Shown: positions 25,506 through 34,493, numbered from the stretch's first letter. The stretch: 59,540 nucleotides of DNA from Halorubrum sp. 48-1-W (GCF_003287355.1 NZ_QMIM01000029.1:1-59540), one strand, 5' to 3'. The notes: generated by a model not told the origin, from the letters alone. Made by a program: numbers and translations.

Positions 25506-26525
25506 TCACTGTCGTAGGGAGAACGGGCCCGCTCCGGCGGTCCGTTGGGCGACCGTCGAGAGCCGTAGCATGTACGAGGTCAACACGAGGAACGGGGCCA
25601 ACGCGATCGTGAACACGGTCGCGACGAAGCTCATGAGCGGCGGCAGGCCGAACACCCACTCATCGGGCAGGAGCTGTGCGTTGATCGCGAGGATGGCCGA
25701 CGCGGTGACGAGGATCGACGGAAGCGAGATGACGAGGAGCGTCCGCGACAGCTGGGACACCTCTTGGGTGTAGTAGAGCGTTTTGAAGTACTCCTTGCCG
25801 GTGGCGAACAGCCGGAACGCTCGAATGAGGTCGTCAAGCCGCTCCTCGAACGCGTCGGAGAGGCTGTCCTCGTAGGAGCTACGAAGCATCCGCGAGCGGT
25901 CCATGTACACCCCGTAGTCCGCCTCCAACCCGAGCCAGAGCACACCGAAATCCGCCCCGGAGGCGGTGTCGCCCTGCTCTCCCAGCGGTTCGACGGTTCG
26001 GATGACCTCGTCGACGTACTCGTGGATGTCTCGGGCCAGCTCCTCGTCGTCTCCCGTGCCGACCGCTTCGAGGGCGGTCGCGCGGTCGTGAATGACCGTC
26101 GCCATCAGGCCGAGAAACGAGGCCGGGTCCGTGGGGCTTTCGCCGCTCTCGGTCAGCCCGCCGATGTCCCGTCGGAACTCCACCACGCCCCGAATGCGGT
26201 TCCCTTGCGCCTCCACGGAGGTGATGTCGTGCGAGAGGACGATCGAGTTGATCGACACCACGACCGACACGAGCAGGATGATGCCGCTCAAGAGCGCGCT
26301 CAGGAGCGTCTGGACCGCGGGCGTCTCCGTGAGAACCTGTTCCATCTCGAAGGGCCAGGTCAACCCGACCGCCATGAGCGCCGAGAACATGAACGTCAAC
26401 AGCGCGCCGGTGACCGCGAGCCGATTGGCCTCCAACAGGACCCATCGGACCACGTGAATGCGACCGTTCCGCCGTGGGACCGGGAACCAGTCGCGGAGGC
26501 TCCAGTAGCGGTCGGCGACGCTCAT
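25506..26525 (-). CDS. Four-TM membrane protein, paralog of the protein at 33516-34493
   Basis: The 339-residue protein has two N-terminal membrane helices (about residues 36-57 and 73-96), a helical cytoplasmic middle of roughly 165 residues, then two C-terminal helices (about 265-285 and 298-320) and a short end GPFSLRQ. Motifs VSINSIVLSH, DPASFLGLMATVIHDRATAL and KTLYYTQEVSQLSRTLL recur, changed, in the protein encoded at 33516-34493. No known transporter or enzyme motif is seen. The ATG at 26525 overlaps the stop of a 23-codon upstream frame, which fixes this start over the longer open frame. Confidence 0.82.
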   Translation of the reverse strand: MSVADRYWSLRDWFPVPRRNGRIHVVRWVLLEANRLAVTGALLTFMFSALMAVGLTWPFEMEQVLTETPAVQTLLSALLSGIILLVSVVVSINSIVLSHDITSVEAQGNRIRGVVEFRRDIGGLTESGESPTDPASFLGLMATVIHDRATALEAVGTGDDEELARDIHEYVDEVIRTVEPLGEQGDTASGADFGVLWLGLEADYGVYMDRSRMLRSSYEDSLSDAFEERLDDLIRAFRLFATGKEYFKTLYYTQEVSQLSRTLLVISLPSILVTASAILAINAQLLPDEWVFGLPPLMSFVATVFTIALAPFLVLTSYMLRLSTVAQRTAGAGPFSLRQ

Positions 26526-26593
26526 GATCGCTCCGCCACGAACCCGGCGACGACCGGACTCACGAGGAACAGTATCGTCTCGACGACTGCCAT
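26522..26593 (-). CDS. Candidate 23-aa membrane microprotein coupled to the 4-TM protein
   Basis: From the ATG at 26593 the frame reads MAVVETILFLVSPVVAGFVA then ERS and stops in TGA that overlaps the next ATG (ATGA at 26522-26525). The peptide is almost entirely one hydrophobic helix. A box resembling TATA (GTTATCC on the minus strand) lies 25-30 bases upstream. It could be a single-helix partner of the membrane protein or a translated leader. Small size keeps this tentative. Confidence 0.5.
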   Translation of the reverse strand: MAVVETILFLVSPVVAGFVAERS

Positions 26594-26669
26594 GGGAGGT
26601 AGGCGGCTCTGAGAGGGATAACGCCGGGGCTTGCGAACGCAACACCCTTTTTTCGTCTCCCTCGCGGTC

Positions 26670-27956
26670 TCAGCTTCGGTCCGCGTTCGGGTTTCGATCG
26701 GCTTCGGGCCCGGTATCGAATTCGAACTCGGCTTCGGGCCCGGGTTCGGATTCGGTCGTCGGCTGGGGGTCGTCGCGTTGGAACTCCTCTTCTCCCGCGT
26801 GGGCGTCCTTCGGGTCCGTCCCGACGTCCTCCGCGACCGTCGCCTCGGGGCGGATCCTCTCCCCGTCGAGCAGTTCGGGGAGGACGATCCGGATCGCTTC
26901 GAGGACGAGCACGAACAGGATCGGCATGAGGAAGATGCCGTACCAACCGAACAGGATCGGCCCGATCAGGTAGGCGAAAAGCAGCAGGATCGGGTCGATC
27001 CGCCGCCCGGAGAGGTACGGCTGGAGGAACGACTGCGGCAGGACGTCCAGGAGGAGCACGTAGGCCACGAGCACGGCCCCGACGAAGACGAGGCTCCCGT
27101 CGCCCCGATCGCCGCTGACGGCCTGGAACCCGAGCGACGCGACGATGGGGACGTAGACGACCTTGCCGACGACGACGGGGATCAGGCTCGCGATCCCGGT
27201 CAGGAACCCGGCCACGAGCACCATCGGCACCTGGAGTCCGGGCGGCGCCACGAGGTTCGTCACTGCGTACGCCACCGTCGCCAGGATCGCCGAGGCGACG
27301 ACGAACAGCAGGTTGCCGAAGAACACCGACTCCAGGTCGGCGTCGACCGCGATCGCGTAGGCGTACGCGGTCGAGTCGCGCCCCCCGATCAGTTCGACCA
27401 GCCCCTCCGAGACGTCGTCGTCGTTGGCGAGCAGGAAGTACGCCAGCGTCGTGGCGAGCCCGAGTAGGAACAGTCCCCCCACGACGCCCTGAAGCGCGGT
27501 CACGACGGTCCCCAGGTTTGCCCAGAGCGATCCGCCGGCGTCGAGGACCGACGTGGGGTTCGACAGCAGCGACACCAACTGCTCGCGTTGCTCCGCGGAG
27601 AGCGCGTCGACGCCGGTGATCCTGGCGATGAGCCTCCCGACGACGTTCCCGTCCCCGAACTGCTCGCTGACGGTCTGAAACAGCCGGAGACCGGCGACGG
27701 CGAAAAGCACCAGGATCGGCACGATGACCGACAGCGCCGTGAGCGTCGCCGCGAGCTGTCGCGAGCCCGTTACCGAGCGGAGGCGGACGCAGATCGGTCG
27801 CGTGGCGTAGTAGCCGAACACCCCCAATACGACCAGCCCCATGAAGGAGCCGACGACGTACGCGACTACCGCGCCGAGGAAGAGGACGAACGCCCACCAG
27901 GCGGTTCGACTCCGGGTCGGCAGTCGGCCTTCGAGTCCGCTCGTGGGTCGGTCCAT
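26670..27956 (-). CDS. AI-2E family transporter (UPF0118/YdiK type)
   Basis: This 428-residue protein has seven to eight hydrophobic helices in the AI-2E pattern: two helices at the start (WWAFVLFLGAVVAYVVGSFM, residues 20-39), a helical middle domain (residues 90-150), then clustered helices with family blocks LVPVVVGKVVYVPI-like (IASLIPVVVGKVVYVPIV) and LQPYLSGRRIDPILLLFAYL. The tail of about 60 residues is highly acidic. Relatives transport autoinducer-2, Na+/H+ or other solutes, so the name does not fix the cargo. A short membrane microprotein gene lies 77 bases downstream. Confidence 0.9.
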   Translation of the reverse strand: MDRPTSGLEGRLPTRSRTAWWAFVLFLGAVVAYVVGSFMGLVVLGVFGYYATRPICVRLRSVTGSRQLAATLTALSVIVPILVLFAVAGLRLFQTVSEQFGDGNVVGRLIARITGVDALSAEQREQLVSLLSNPTSVLDAGGSLWANLGTVVTALQGVVGGLFLLGLATTLAYFLLANDDDVSEGLVELIGGRDSTAYAYAIAVDADLESVFFGNLLFVVASAILATVAYAVTNLVAPPGLQVPMVLVAGFLTGIASLIPVVVGKVVYVPIVASLGFQAVSGDRGDGSLVFVGAVLVAYVLLLDVLPQSFLQPYLSGRRIDPILLLFAYLIGPILFGWYGIFLMPILFVLVLEAIRIVLPELLDGERIRPEATVAEDVGTDPKDAHAGEEEFQRDDPQPTTESEPGPEAEFEFDTGPEADRNPNADRS

Positions 27957-28322
27957 CTCACCGCCCCCGTGACGGGCGTCGTGCCGGTACAGCGGCGGAC
28001 GGGTCCGGTCCGCCCGCCACCCGCGCCGAGGACGGTCCGCTCCCGCGTCGGTCGCCGGTCCGGACGGTCACCCGGTCACGGTCGCCGACCCGACGGACCG
28101 TACCGGATGCTGATACATCACACATATTAAATATTTGGGCACCGATATTCTTGAATCTTGCGAGAAAGCCACTAATAGGGCGTATAGGGGCAGAAAACCG
28201 TCGACATATCAACGGCTTTCAATAGCAAGCAGACCATATATATTATATCTTATATTTTATATATACTCCCCGCAGGGGCAAGCAGAACGGTTAGGATCCG
28301 GAGCACCGTCCGTTCGATCGCT
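27957..28322. promoter_or_regulatory. AT-rich divergent regulatory region
   Basis: The 366-base gap has a GC-rich left part and a markedly AT-rich right part (about 28110-28266, with ATATTAAATATTT, and a TATATATTATATCT region). A CCCC-GCA-GGGG hairpin lies at 28268-28278 and the motif GCAAGCAGA occurs twice (near 28225 and 28278). It separates the leftward transporter from the rightward PRC-barrel gene. Open frames across it have no coding look. Confidence 0.55.
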
Positions 28323-28565
28323 ATGCGAGACGAGGTAACCCTGACTGAGGACGACGAAGGCAAGAACGTAGTGAACGCCGACGGCGACCCCGTCGGTCGC
28401 GTCATGAGCGTAGAACACGGCTCGGCGCACGTCGACCCCGATCCGGGACTGGCGGACACGATCCGATCCAAACTGGGCTGGGGCGACGCCGACGAGGACG
28501 ACTTCCAGCTCGACACCTCCAGCATCGCGGCCGTCTCCGACGACGAGATCCGTCTGAGCAGATAA
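28323..28565 (+). CDS. Small PRC-barrel-like acidic protein
   Basis: This 80-residue, strongly acidic protein reads as a PRC-barrel: EVTLTEDDEGKNVVNADGDPVGRVMSVEHG (residues 4-33), where a Gly-Arg-Val turn follows the predicted strands, then a helical segment GLADTIRSKLGWG and final strand IAAVSDDEIRLS. PRC-barrels of this type bind RNA or protein partners or serve in ribosome or photosystem maturation; here the partner is unknown. It follows the AT-rich region with a TATA-like GTTAGGA about 30 bases upstream. Confidence 0.75.
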   Translation: MRDEVTLTEDDEGKNVVNADGDPVGRVMSVEHGSAHVDPDPGLADTIRSKLGWGDADEDDFQLDTSSIAAVSDDEIRLSR

Positions 28566-28640
28566 CGCTCCCGACTGGACAGCCACCGGACCGCCTTCCG
28601 TCGAACCCCAGTTTTCGGGACGAAGTCACACCGCGTCACT

Positions 28641-29432
28641 ATGGAAACATCAAAAGACAGCAGTTCGAGGGTACCGAGCCACGTGAACGTCCGTCCGATG
28701 GAATCGGACGACCGGGAACGGATCGGCGAGATAACGCGCGACTCGCTGCAGTCGTCCTACTCGCTCAGCCCGGCCCAGATCGAGACGATACTCGAAGAGG
28801 AGTTCGACGACGCGGCGCTGACCGACCTGCTCGACGACCCGGATACGGTCGTGCTCGTCGCCGAGGTGACGGTCGACGAGGTGGAAACGGTTCACGGATT
28901 CGTCACCGTCGAACTCGGAACGAAAGCGACGATCCGGTGGCTCCACGTGGACCCGGCAGTACGGGGCGAGGGGGTCGGCACGGCGTTGCTCGATCGCGTT
29001 CGCGAACGGTTCGACGACGAGCCGATCGCGGCGAGCATCCTCGACGACGCCGTCGAAGGCGGCGAGTTCCTGGAGGGGTTCGGCCTCAAACAGAGCGGTC
29101 ACGACCGGATACGGGTCGGCGGTGAGGAGTTCGCGGTCACCGTGTTCACCGGCGGTCAGTCGACGGCGAACCCGGCCGAACCGACCGTCACGGTTCCGGC
29201 GTCCGTCACCGTCGACGGAGTCGACCGATCCGTCGACCGCGACGACAGCGTCCCCGGCAGCGAGGCCCCGTTCTTCACCGTGTACTGCGCCGACGACGAG
29301 GCGGACGCGTACGGGTACTTCTGTTCGCAGTGCGGCAGTACGAACGTCTCCACAGACGGCCTCGACAGGCTCGAATGCGGGGAGTGCGGCAACACTCACC
29401 TGGCCGACGAGTGGGACGACGCGTACCTCTGA
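28641..29432 (+). CDS. GNAT-family acetyltransferase with C-terminal zinc-ribbon domain
   Basis: The 263-residue protein has an N-terminal GNAT domain (about residues 13-165): the acetyl-CoA-binding signature is LHVDPAVRGEGVGTALLDRV (residues 101-120) and strands on both sides fit. The C-terminal 70 residues hold a CSQCG...CGECG zinc ribbon (residues 231-251) typical of the haloarchaeal DUF5816-type domain. An alternative start is the ATG at 28698. The protein would acetylate an unknown small molecule or protein amine and is cytoplasmic. It is followed 11 bases later by the matrixin-like membrane gene. Confidence 0.85.
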   Translation: METSKDSSSRVPSHVNVRPMESDDRERIGEITRDSLQSSYSLSPAQIETILEEEFDDAALTDLLDDPDTVVLVAEVTVDEVETVHGFVTVELGTKATIRWLHVDPAVRGEGVGTALLDRVRERFDDEPIAASILDDAVEGGEFLEGFGLKQSGHDRIRVGGEEFAVTVFTGGQSTANPAEPTVTVPASVTVDGVDRSVDRDDSVPGSEAPFFTVYCADDEADAYGYFCSQCGSTNVSTDGLDRLECGECGNTHLADEWDDAYL

Positions 29433-29443
29433 GGCGGACCACG

Positions 29444-30811
29444 ATGGACGAGGCTCCGTCGGCGTTCCCGCGGTCGTCCGGCCACGACCGAACTCGCTCC
29501 GGCGGCGACGACCGAACTCGCTCGGGCGGTGTCGAGACCGACGTCGATCCGGACGCCTCCCGCGGGACGGGGGCTACCGGCGACGGGACCGAACGGTCCG
29601 ACTCCTCGACGGCGGACGACCGGCGCGACGGGGCAGACACGCCCCGGATCGACGTCGGGGTTCTCATCGCGCACTCGCCGGGGGCAGCCGTCGAGCCGTT
29701 GCGGTCGTTCGCCCAGCGGACGGCCCGCGACGGCGTCGACGAACTGGCGGCGGCCACGGACGCAGGCTGGCGGGTTCACTGCGCCGAACCCGACCCGCTC
29801 GCGGACGCCGCCCCACGGCGACCGTCCGAGTTCCTCGACGAGGCCGCGCTCCACATGGTGAAGTGCCCCTACGACCTCGTCGTCGTCGTGACCGACGTTC
29901 CCCTGACCACGCGCGAGGAGCGCTCCGTCGAGGGGCTCGCGTCGCCGCTCGCGCGCGTGGTCGTCGTCTCGACGCGGCGACTCCTCCGGCGGCCCGGTCG
30001 AGAGACGGTTCGGGCGCTCGACTCGGCGGCCGTCCGCTGGAACGCTGCGACCCTCCTCGTCCACCTCCTCGGACACGTGTTCGGCGCGGACCACGGCGAC
30101 GGCGGGGTGATGGCACCGTTCTCGTTCGATCCCGATCGTCGGCGCGTCCCGCCGTTCGACGCGGACGTCACGCGCCACCTCCGGACGATCGCCGCCCGCA
30201 TCCCCGAGGCGGACGCGTCGAGGGGGCGGCTTCGCCGGCTCGCGTTTCACGCGTCGAGCCTCGTGCGGAACCCACGGACCGTCGTCTCGACGCTCCTCCA
30301 GAGCCGCGCGCCGTTGCTCCCGTTCTCGCTCCCGCGCCTCTCGACGGCCGCGGTGACGCCGACGCTAATCTTAGTGTTCAGCGCCGAGGCGTGGGACGTC
30401 GGGTTGAACCTCACCAACCGCACCGCCGCGCTGTTCGCCGTCGGGAGCGTCCTCGCTGCCGCGCTGCACCTCCTGTACGTCCAGCGGCTGTCGTTCCCCC
30501 GCGAGCGCAGTCAGGTGATCACGGAGCACATGGTCCTGGTGAACGTGACGGTGTTCTTCATCCTCGTCGCGGCGATGGCCGGGCTCTTCGTCCTCGTCGG
30601 GTCGATCATGCTCCTGATCGAACTCGCTGTCTTCCCGCCGAACCTGATGACGAACTGGCCGAGCCTCGAGGACCCCACCGTCGGACTCGTCGACCTCGTC
30701 CGCGTCGGCGGCTTCATCAGCACGCTGGGCGTGCTGTCCGGCGCGCTCGCGGGCGGGATCGAGAACCGGATGGCGCTCCGCCACCTCGCGCTGTTCCGCG
30801 ACCGGCCGTAG
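29444..30811 (+). CDS. Membrane protein with matrixin-like zinc motif lacking the catalytic Glu
   Basis: The 455-residue protein has a disordered, charged N terminus (two DRTRSGG repeats), a soluble alpha/beta region, then HLLGHVFGADH at residues 207-217 followed by GVMAPF. The three histidines, Gly214 and the Met-Ala-Pro turn match the matrixin/metzincin signature HExxHxxGxxH...M.P, but Leu208 replaces the catalytic glutamate. C-terminally there are about four hydrophobic helices (residues 300-440). A Zn-binding but non-hydrolytic domain is the likeliest reading. It starts 11 bases after the GNAT gene; function unknown. Confidence 0.75.
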   Translation: MDEAPSAFPRSSGHDRTRSGGDDRTRSGGVETDVDPDASRGTGATGDGTERSDSSTADDRRDGADTPRIDVGVLIAHSPGAAVEPLRSFAQRTARDGVDELAAATDAGWRVHCAEPDPLADAAPRRPSEFLDEAALHMVKCPYDLVVVVTDVPLTTREERSVEGLASPLARVVVVSTRRLLRRPGRETVRALDSAAVRWNAATLLVHLLGHVFGADHGDGGVMAPFSFDPDRRRVPPFDADVTRHLRTIAARIPEADASRGRLRRLAFHASSLVRNPRTVVSTLLQSRAPLLPFSLPRLSTAAVTPTLILVFSAEAWDVGLNLTNRTAALFAVGSVLAAALHLLYVQRLSFPRERSQVITEHMVLVNVTVFFILVAAMAGLFVLVGSIMLLIELAVFPPNLMTNWPSLEDPTVGLVDLVRVGGFISTLGVLSGALAGGIENRMALRHLALFRDRP

Positions 30812-30911
30812 TCGACGGCCGACCGACCTCCGGACGCGAGCCACCGGCAGGCCGGTGCCCGGCACGCCGGCTCCCGGCACGCCGACTGCGACGTGATCGC
30901 TCGCCGGTCGC

Positions 30912-31559
30912 TCACAGGTATCGGTGGACGTACTCGTAGCCGGTTCGCACGAGTTCGTCGGCCCGTGAGTTGCGGACCGCCACCTCGATCGTCCCCTCCC
31001 GGATCGCCGTGACCACGGATTCGGGCGTGAAGTCCGGCGCTTCGAACCGGGTCACCGTCCGGCCGACCTCGAATGGGTAGTGGGCGTCGCTCCCGCCGAC
31101 GACCGGGACGTCGAGCGACTCGGCGAGCTTCCGCACGCGGTCGGCGTTTCCGGGGTGTTTCCCGTTTATCTCGACGGCGTCGAACGCCGCGGAGCTCTCG
31201 CGGACACGGCTCCGTCGATACGGATGCGCGACGACCGCGACACACCCGTCGTCGTGCGCCCGCGAGACCACCTCCTCCGGGGTCCGTTCGCCCGGAACCG
31301 TTCGACGCGGCGGATCCGGCCCGATCACGAGGAGGTGACCGGCGGTCGTCGTCACCTCGATTCCCGGGACGAACCGCGGTCCCCCCGTCGCGCCGTCGAA
31401 CGGTCGGTAGTAGTCGTGATTGGTCACCGCGACGCCGTCCAGCCCGGAGCGCCGACCCCACAGCGCCAACAGACGCGCGCCGACCGGGTCGTAGGCGGTC
31501 GGCTCCCCTCGGAAGCCGTGGAAGAACCGCGTGTGGGCGTGGAGGTCTACCGTGAACAT
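30912..31559 (-). CDS. PHP-domain metal-dependent phosphoesterase
   Basis: This 215-residue protein is a compact PHP domain. The metal-binding residues are visible: DLHAHT at residues 5-10, the NHD at about 47-49, the E in GIEVT (about 67-70), HPYRRSR (about 112-118) and GGSDAH near residue 160. PHP enzymes hydrolyse phosphate esters, for example nucleoside 3',5'-bisphosphates (TrpH/YciV type). It acts in the cytoplasm with two or three metal ions. The gene is followed by no obvious partner; the diacylglycerol-kinase-like gene lies 55 bases upstream on the same strand. Confidence 0.9.
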   Translation of the reverse strand: MFTVDLHAHTRFFHGFRGEPTAYDPVGARLLALWGRRSGLDGVAVTNHDYYRPFDGATGGPRFVPGIEVTTTAGHLLVIGPDPPRRTVPGERTPEEVVSRAHDDGCVAVVAHPYRRSRVRESSAAFDAVEINGKHPGNADRVRKLAESLDVPVVGGSDAHYPFEVGRTVTRFEAPDFTPESVVTAIREGTIEVAVRNSRADELVRTGYEYVHRYL

Positions 31560-31614
31560 CGGCCCCTCGGGCGGCGACGCGGCGTGTCCCGGCCGTTCGC
31601 GGGACCGCTCGGGT

Positions 31615-32526
31615 TCATGGACCCATCGGGGCGGGATCGTACCCCTCCCCGACGACGAGCCGAAGCGTTTCCGGTCGGACCTCGAGCGCGAGCTCGCGCC
31701 GTCGGACGACCTCCCCGTCGAGACTGAACCTGACGGGGTCCGGCGAGTCGCTTGTGATCTCCAGCGACGGCGCCTGGAACCGATCGATGTGCGACGAATC
31801 TTGTCCGAACAGGCGCTCGGACACCCTCTCGCTCATCAGGTCGAGCGCAGGCACGTCCTTGACGATCGCGACCTCGAAGAGACCGTCCTCCATGTCGGCC
31901 TGCGTCGTCCCGTCGGGCGCGAACTGACGCCCGTTCCCGACCATCACGACGAGCGCTTCGCCGCTCCAGGTCGGCGTGCTGGCCTCGCTCGTCCCGTCGT
32001 CGACGGTGAGCCGGAGCGGCTCGAACTCGCTCACGGTCCGGAGCGTCGTGAGCACGTACGCCAACCCGCCGATGCGCGATTTCAACGATCCGGACGTCCC
32101 GCTGACCGACTCGGCGGTCAGCCCCGCGACACAGGAGTTCACGAAGGGTCGGTCGGTCGCCATTCCGACGTCGACGGTACGCCTGGGACCGTCTTCGAGG
32201 GCGGTGAACGCGGCCTCGAGATCGGTGATGCCGATCTGCTTCGCGAAGTTGTTGCCCGTCCCCAGCGGGAGGACACCGAACGTCACGTCGTCGAACGCGT
32301 CCGCTCGGTCGATCCCCTGGACGACTTCGTTGACCGTCCCGTCGCCGCCGCCGGCCACGATAGTCGAGTACCCGGACTCGGCGGCCTCCCGCGCCAGCAC
32401 GACCGCTTCGCCGGCCCGTTCTGACCGCTCCACCGCGTACCCGCTCAGGTCCGCTCGGGCCTCGACCTCGTCGGCATGGGAGCCGCTCCCGCTCTGCGGG
32501 TTGTACACGATCATCGTTTCCGCCAT
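31615..32526 (-). CDS. Diacylglycerol kinase-like lipid kinase (YegS/DgkB family)
   Basis: The 303-residue protein has the YegS-type catalytic region: NPQSGSG near residue 9, the ATP loop VAGGGDGTVNEV (residues 58-69) and the LPLGTGNNFAK motif (about 85-95), then the C-terminal beta-sandwich domain ending with FSLDGEV and EVRPETLRLVVGEG. It phosphorylates diacylglycerol, sphingoid or related lipid alcohols on the inner membrane face; the archaeal ether-lipid substrate is not determinable. It starts at the ATG at 32526. Confidence 0.9.
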   Translation of the reverse strand: MAETMIVYNPQSGSGSHADEVEARADLSGYAVERSERAGEAVVLAREAAESGYSTIVAGGGDGTVNEVVQGIDRADAFDDVTFGVLPLGTGNNFAKQIGITDLEAAFTALEDGPRRTVDVGMATDRPFVNSCVAGLTAESVSGTSGSLKSRIGGLAYVLTTLRTVSEFEPLRLTVDDGTSEASTPTWSGEALVVMVGNGRQFAPDGTTQADMEDGLFEVAIVKDVPALDLMSERVSERLFGQDSSHIDRFQAPSLEITSDSPDPVRFSLDGEVVRRRELALEVRPETLRLVVGEGYDPAPMGP

Positions 32527-32984
32527 GTTACACCCCGTCGGACGCGGCGGTGGACCGGGTGGTGATGTCGCTCCCGACGCCTCCGCGTGTAGCGTTCGAT
32601 CGTGGGACTTGACGGTCCTGGACGGCTCCGTTCGGAGCGGTTAGCGGCGTTCGAGACACGACGTACTACTCGCACTGCCGTCGAATCGTTAGGCGGTCGT
32701 TATCGCTCACGCGTCGGCCGTGGTTCATAAATCGAGACGGGACGACTCGCGGTTCGGGCGGTGTGAACGCCCAGACCCCTTTCGGGCGACGCGGGCGACC
32801 CCGCACGACGCGTGCGCTGTTTCCGGCACCGACCGAACTCGCCCGCCGTCGTCGGTCGTCGCCGTCGCCGCGGGGAACGCGCCGACCGGGGCGGATCGCA
32901 CGCCCTCCCGCCGTCGACGTCGACGACTTGACCCGGCAAGTGCCGGCACAGCTGGTAAACGGCTTCCGCGCGGCTTCCGGGACG
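32527..32984. other. Gap of 458 bases, no convincing gene
   Basis: I see no RNA gene or transposon remnant. A 20-codon minus-strand frame from about 32727 (MNHGRRVSDNDRLTI) and an N-terminal extension of the next gene from 32763 are open, but their proline/arginine-rich composition looks like shadow reading. The AT-poor stretch probably carries only promoter elements for the genes on both sides. Confidence 0.4.
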
Positions 32985-33302
32985 ATGACCGACGAGAACG
33001 AGGACAGCCGCAAGCAGGGCGTGGAGTTCGGTCCGCTCGCCGACGAGCTCGAAGACGAGGAGTACCCGATCGACAAGGCGGCGCTACTGGAGCGGTACGG
33101 CGACCGTGAACTGGAGCTGGAAGGCGACACGACGACGATCCGGACGGTGTTGGAAGCCCAAGGCGAAGCCACCTACGAATCCGCCGACGACGTGCGCCGG
33201 TGCGTCATCGGGATGGTCAGCGACGAGGCGATCGGCCGGGATAACTACTCGGACCGCGGCGGTAGCACGGAGAGCGAGGAGGGAACCGAGGAGTCGGTGT
33301 AG
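32985..33302 (+). CDS. Small conserved haloarchaeal protein (DUF5789-like)
   Basis: This 105-residue acidic protein runs GVEFGPLADELEDEEYPIDKAALLERYGDRELEL (residues 11-44) and continues DTTTIRTVLEAQGEATYESADDVRRCVIGMVSDEAIGRDNYSDRG, a pattern I remember for the DUF5789 family that is common in haloarchaea. It is soluble, with mostly helical segments. The ATG at 32985 is chosen because the family sequence begins right after it; an upstream in-frame ATG at 32763 adds an Arg/Pro-rich segment that looks non-coding. Function unknown. Confidence 0.82.
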   Translation: MTDENEDSRKQGVEFGPLADELEDEEYPIDKAALLERYGDRELELEGDTTTIRTVLEAQGEATYESADDVRRCVIGMVSDEAIGRDNYSDRGGSTESEEGTEESV

Positions 33303-33515
33303 GTCGGCGGCCGGAACGCGGGGCCGATTTCACGCCCTTGCGCTCGCATGCCGCCCGACTATGCTCGCCCGGCGCGTCCCTCCGACGAGTCATGTTCGCG
33401 CCTCTCCGCACGCACGACACCGCGTTCGTCCCCGCGTCTCACGCGTCCGACGGCCCTGCCGTCGCGTCCTCGTCGACGAGAGGAGCGGTCTCCCGCTTCG
33501 ACACGGTCGTCCGAC

Positions 33516-34493
33516 ATGGACCCTGAACTCCGAACCGAGCGCTCCGTCTACGAGAAGACCACCCGGGAACGCCTGCGAGCGTGGGCGCTCATCGAGGGGA
33601 GCCGACCCGTCGTCGCGGGCGGTATCACCCTCGGGATCGTCGGGATCGTCGGTGCGCTGATCTGGGGCGGGATCCTGGCTGTGGGGCCCGACAGCTCCGT
33701 CGACTCGCTCTTCTCGAGCGGGCTCACCGCCGGCGTCGTCACGCTCATCACGGTCTCCCTCTCGATAAATCAGCTCGTCATCTCGCGGGTGTTCGGGACG
33801 GTGAACTCGCTGACGGACCGCCTCGACGGCGCTCGCGAACTCCACGAGGACGTCGCGGCCCTCGCCGGACGGCCGTCCAGTCCGAACGACCCGGCCGCGT
33901 TCCTCTCGCTCATCGCCCGGACGCTGTGTGACCGGGCTGACGCCCTCCGCGAGATGGGCGATTCCGGCGAGTGGGACCCGCCGAGCGAGGTGACGGACGC
34001 CGTTCGCGACATCGGGGCGTACGGGGAGAACATCGACTCGCACCTCGAGGACAACGCCCCCGTCAACCACGTTCTCAACGTCCTCCTGGGAACCGAATAC
34101 GCGGTGAACCTCCGTGCCGTCCAACACGTCAGGAACGGATACGCCGAGTCGGCTCCAACGGGCGTTCGGACGGAGATCCGGGCGGTCGAGGAGCTCCTCG
34201 AAGCCATCGCCGTCGTCCGCCAGTTCTACAAGACGATAGCCCTCCAGGAGGACTTCGCGGAGCTCTCGCGGATGATCGCCTACACCGGACTGATCGCGTT
34301 CGTCACGACGATCGCGGTGACGCTCGTCTACCGGGAGGGCGTCGTCACGCTCCCGTCCTCGATGCTTCCCGTTGTCGTCACTCTCGGGCTCGGCGTCGTC
34401 ACCACGCCGCTGACGCTTTTCGTGTCGTACGTCCTCAGGGCGGCGACGGTCGCCCGGCGGACCGTCTCGGTCGGCCCGTTCGTCCCGCCGTGA
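33516..34493 (+). CDS. Four-TM membrane protein, paralog of the protein at 25506-26525
   Basis: The 325-residue protein shares topology and motifs with the protein encoded at 25506-26525: first two helices around residues 30-100, ending in TVSLSINQLVISRVFG (compare VVSINSIVLSH), then NDPAAFLSLIARTLCDRADALREMG, a helical middle, and FYKTIALQEDFAELSRMIAYTG before the last two helices and a GPFVPP end. The start at 33516 (MDPELRTERS) is taken over an upstream Pro/Arg-rich extension. No cofactor motif. It resembles a small helical-bundle channel or sensor. Confidence 0.8.
   Translation: MDPELRTERSVYEKTTRERLRAWALIEGSRPVVAGGITLGIVGIVGALIWGGILAVGPDSSVDSLFSSGLTAGVVTLITVSLSINQLVISRVFGTVNSLTDRLDGARELHEDVAALAGRPSSPNDPAAFLSLIARTLCDRADALREMGDSGEWDPPSEVTDAVRDIGAYGENIDSHLEDNAPVNHVLNVLLGTEYAVNLRAVQHVRNGYAESAPTGVRTEIRAVEELLEAIAVVRQFYKTIALQEDFAELSRMIAYTGLIAFVTTIAVTLVYREGVVTLPSSMLPVVVTLGLGVVTTPLTLFVSYVLRAATVARRTVSVGPFVPP

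Noticed and set aside
28215-28280. tRNA or structured RNA in the AT-rich region
   Set aside because: No cloverleaf or conserved tRNA boxes are seen; only a small CCCC/GGGG hairpin.
28135-28338. Open frame across the AT-rich region upstream of the PRC-barrel gene
   Set aside because: Basic, non-haloarchaeal composition and location in promoter-like DNA; overlaps the regulatory region and the start of the real gene.
32763-32984. Long N-terminal extension of the DUF5789-like protein
   Set aside because: Arg/Pro-rich sequence; family sequence starts at the ATG at 32985.
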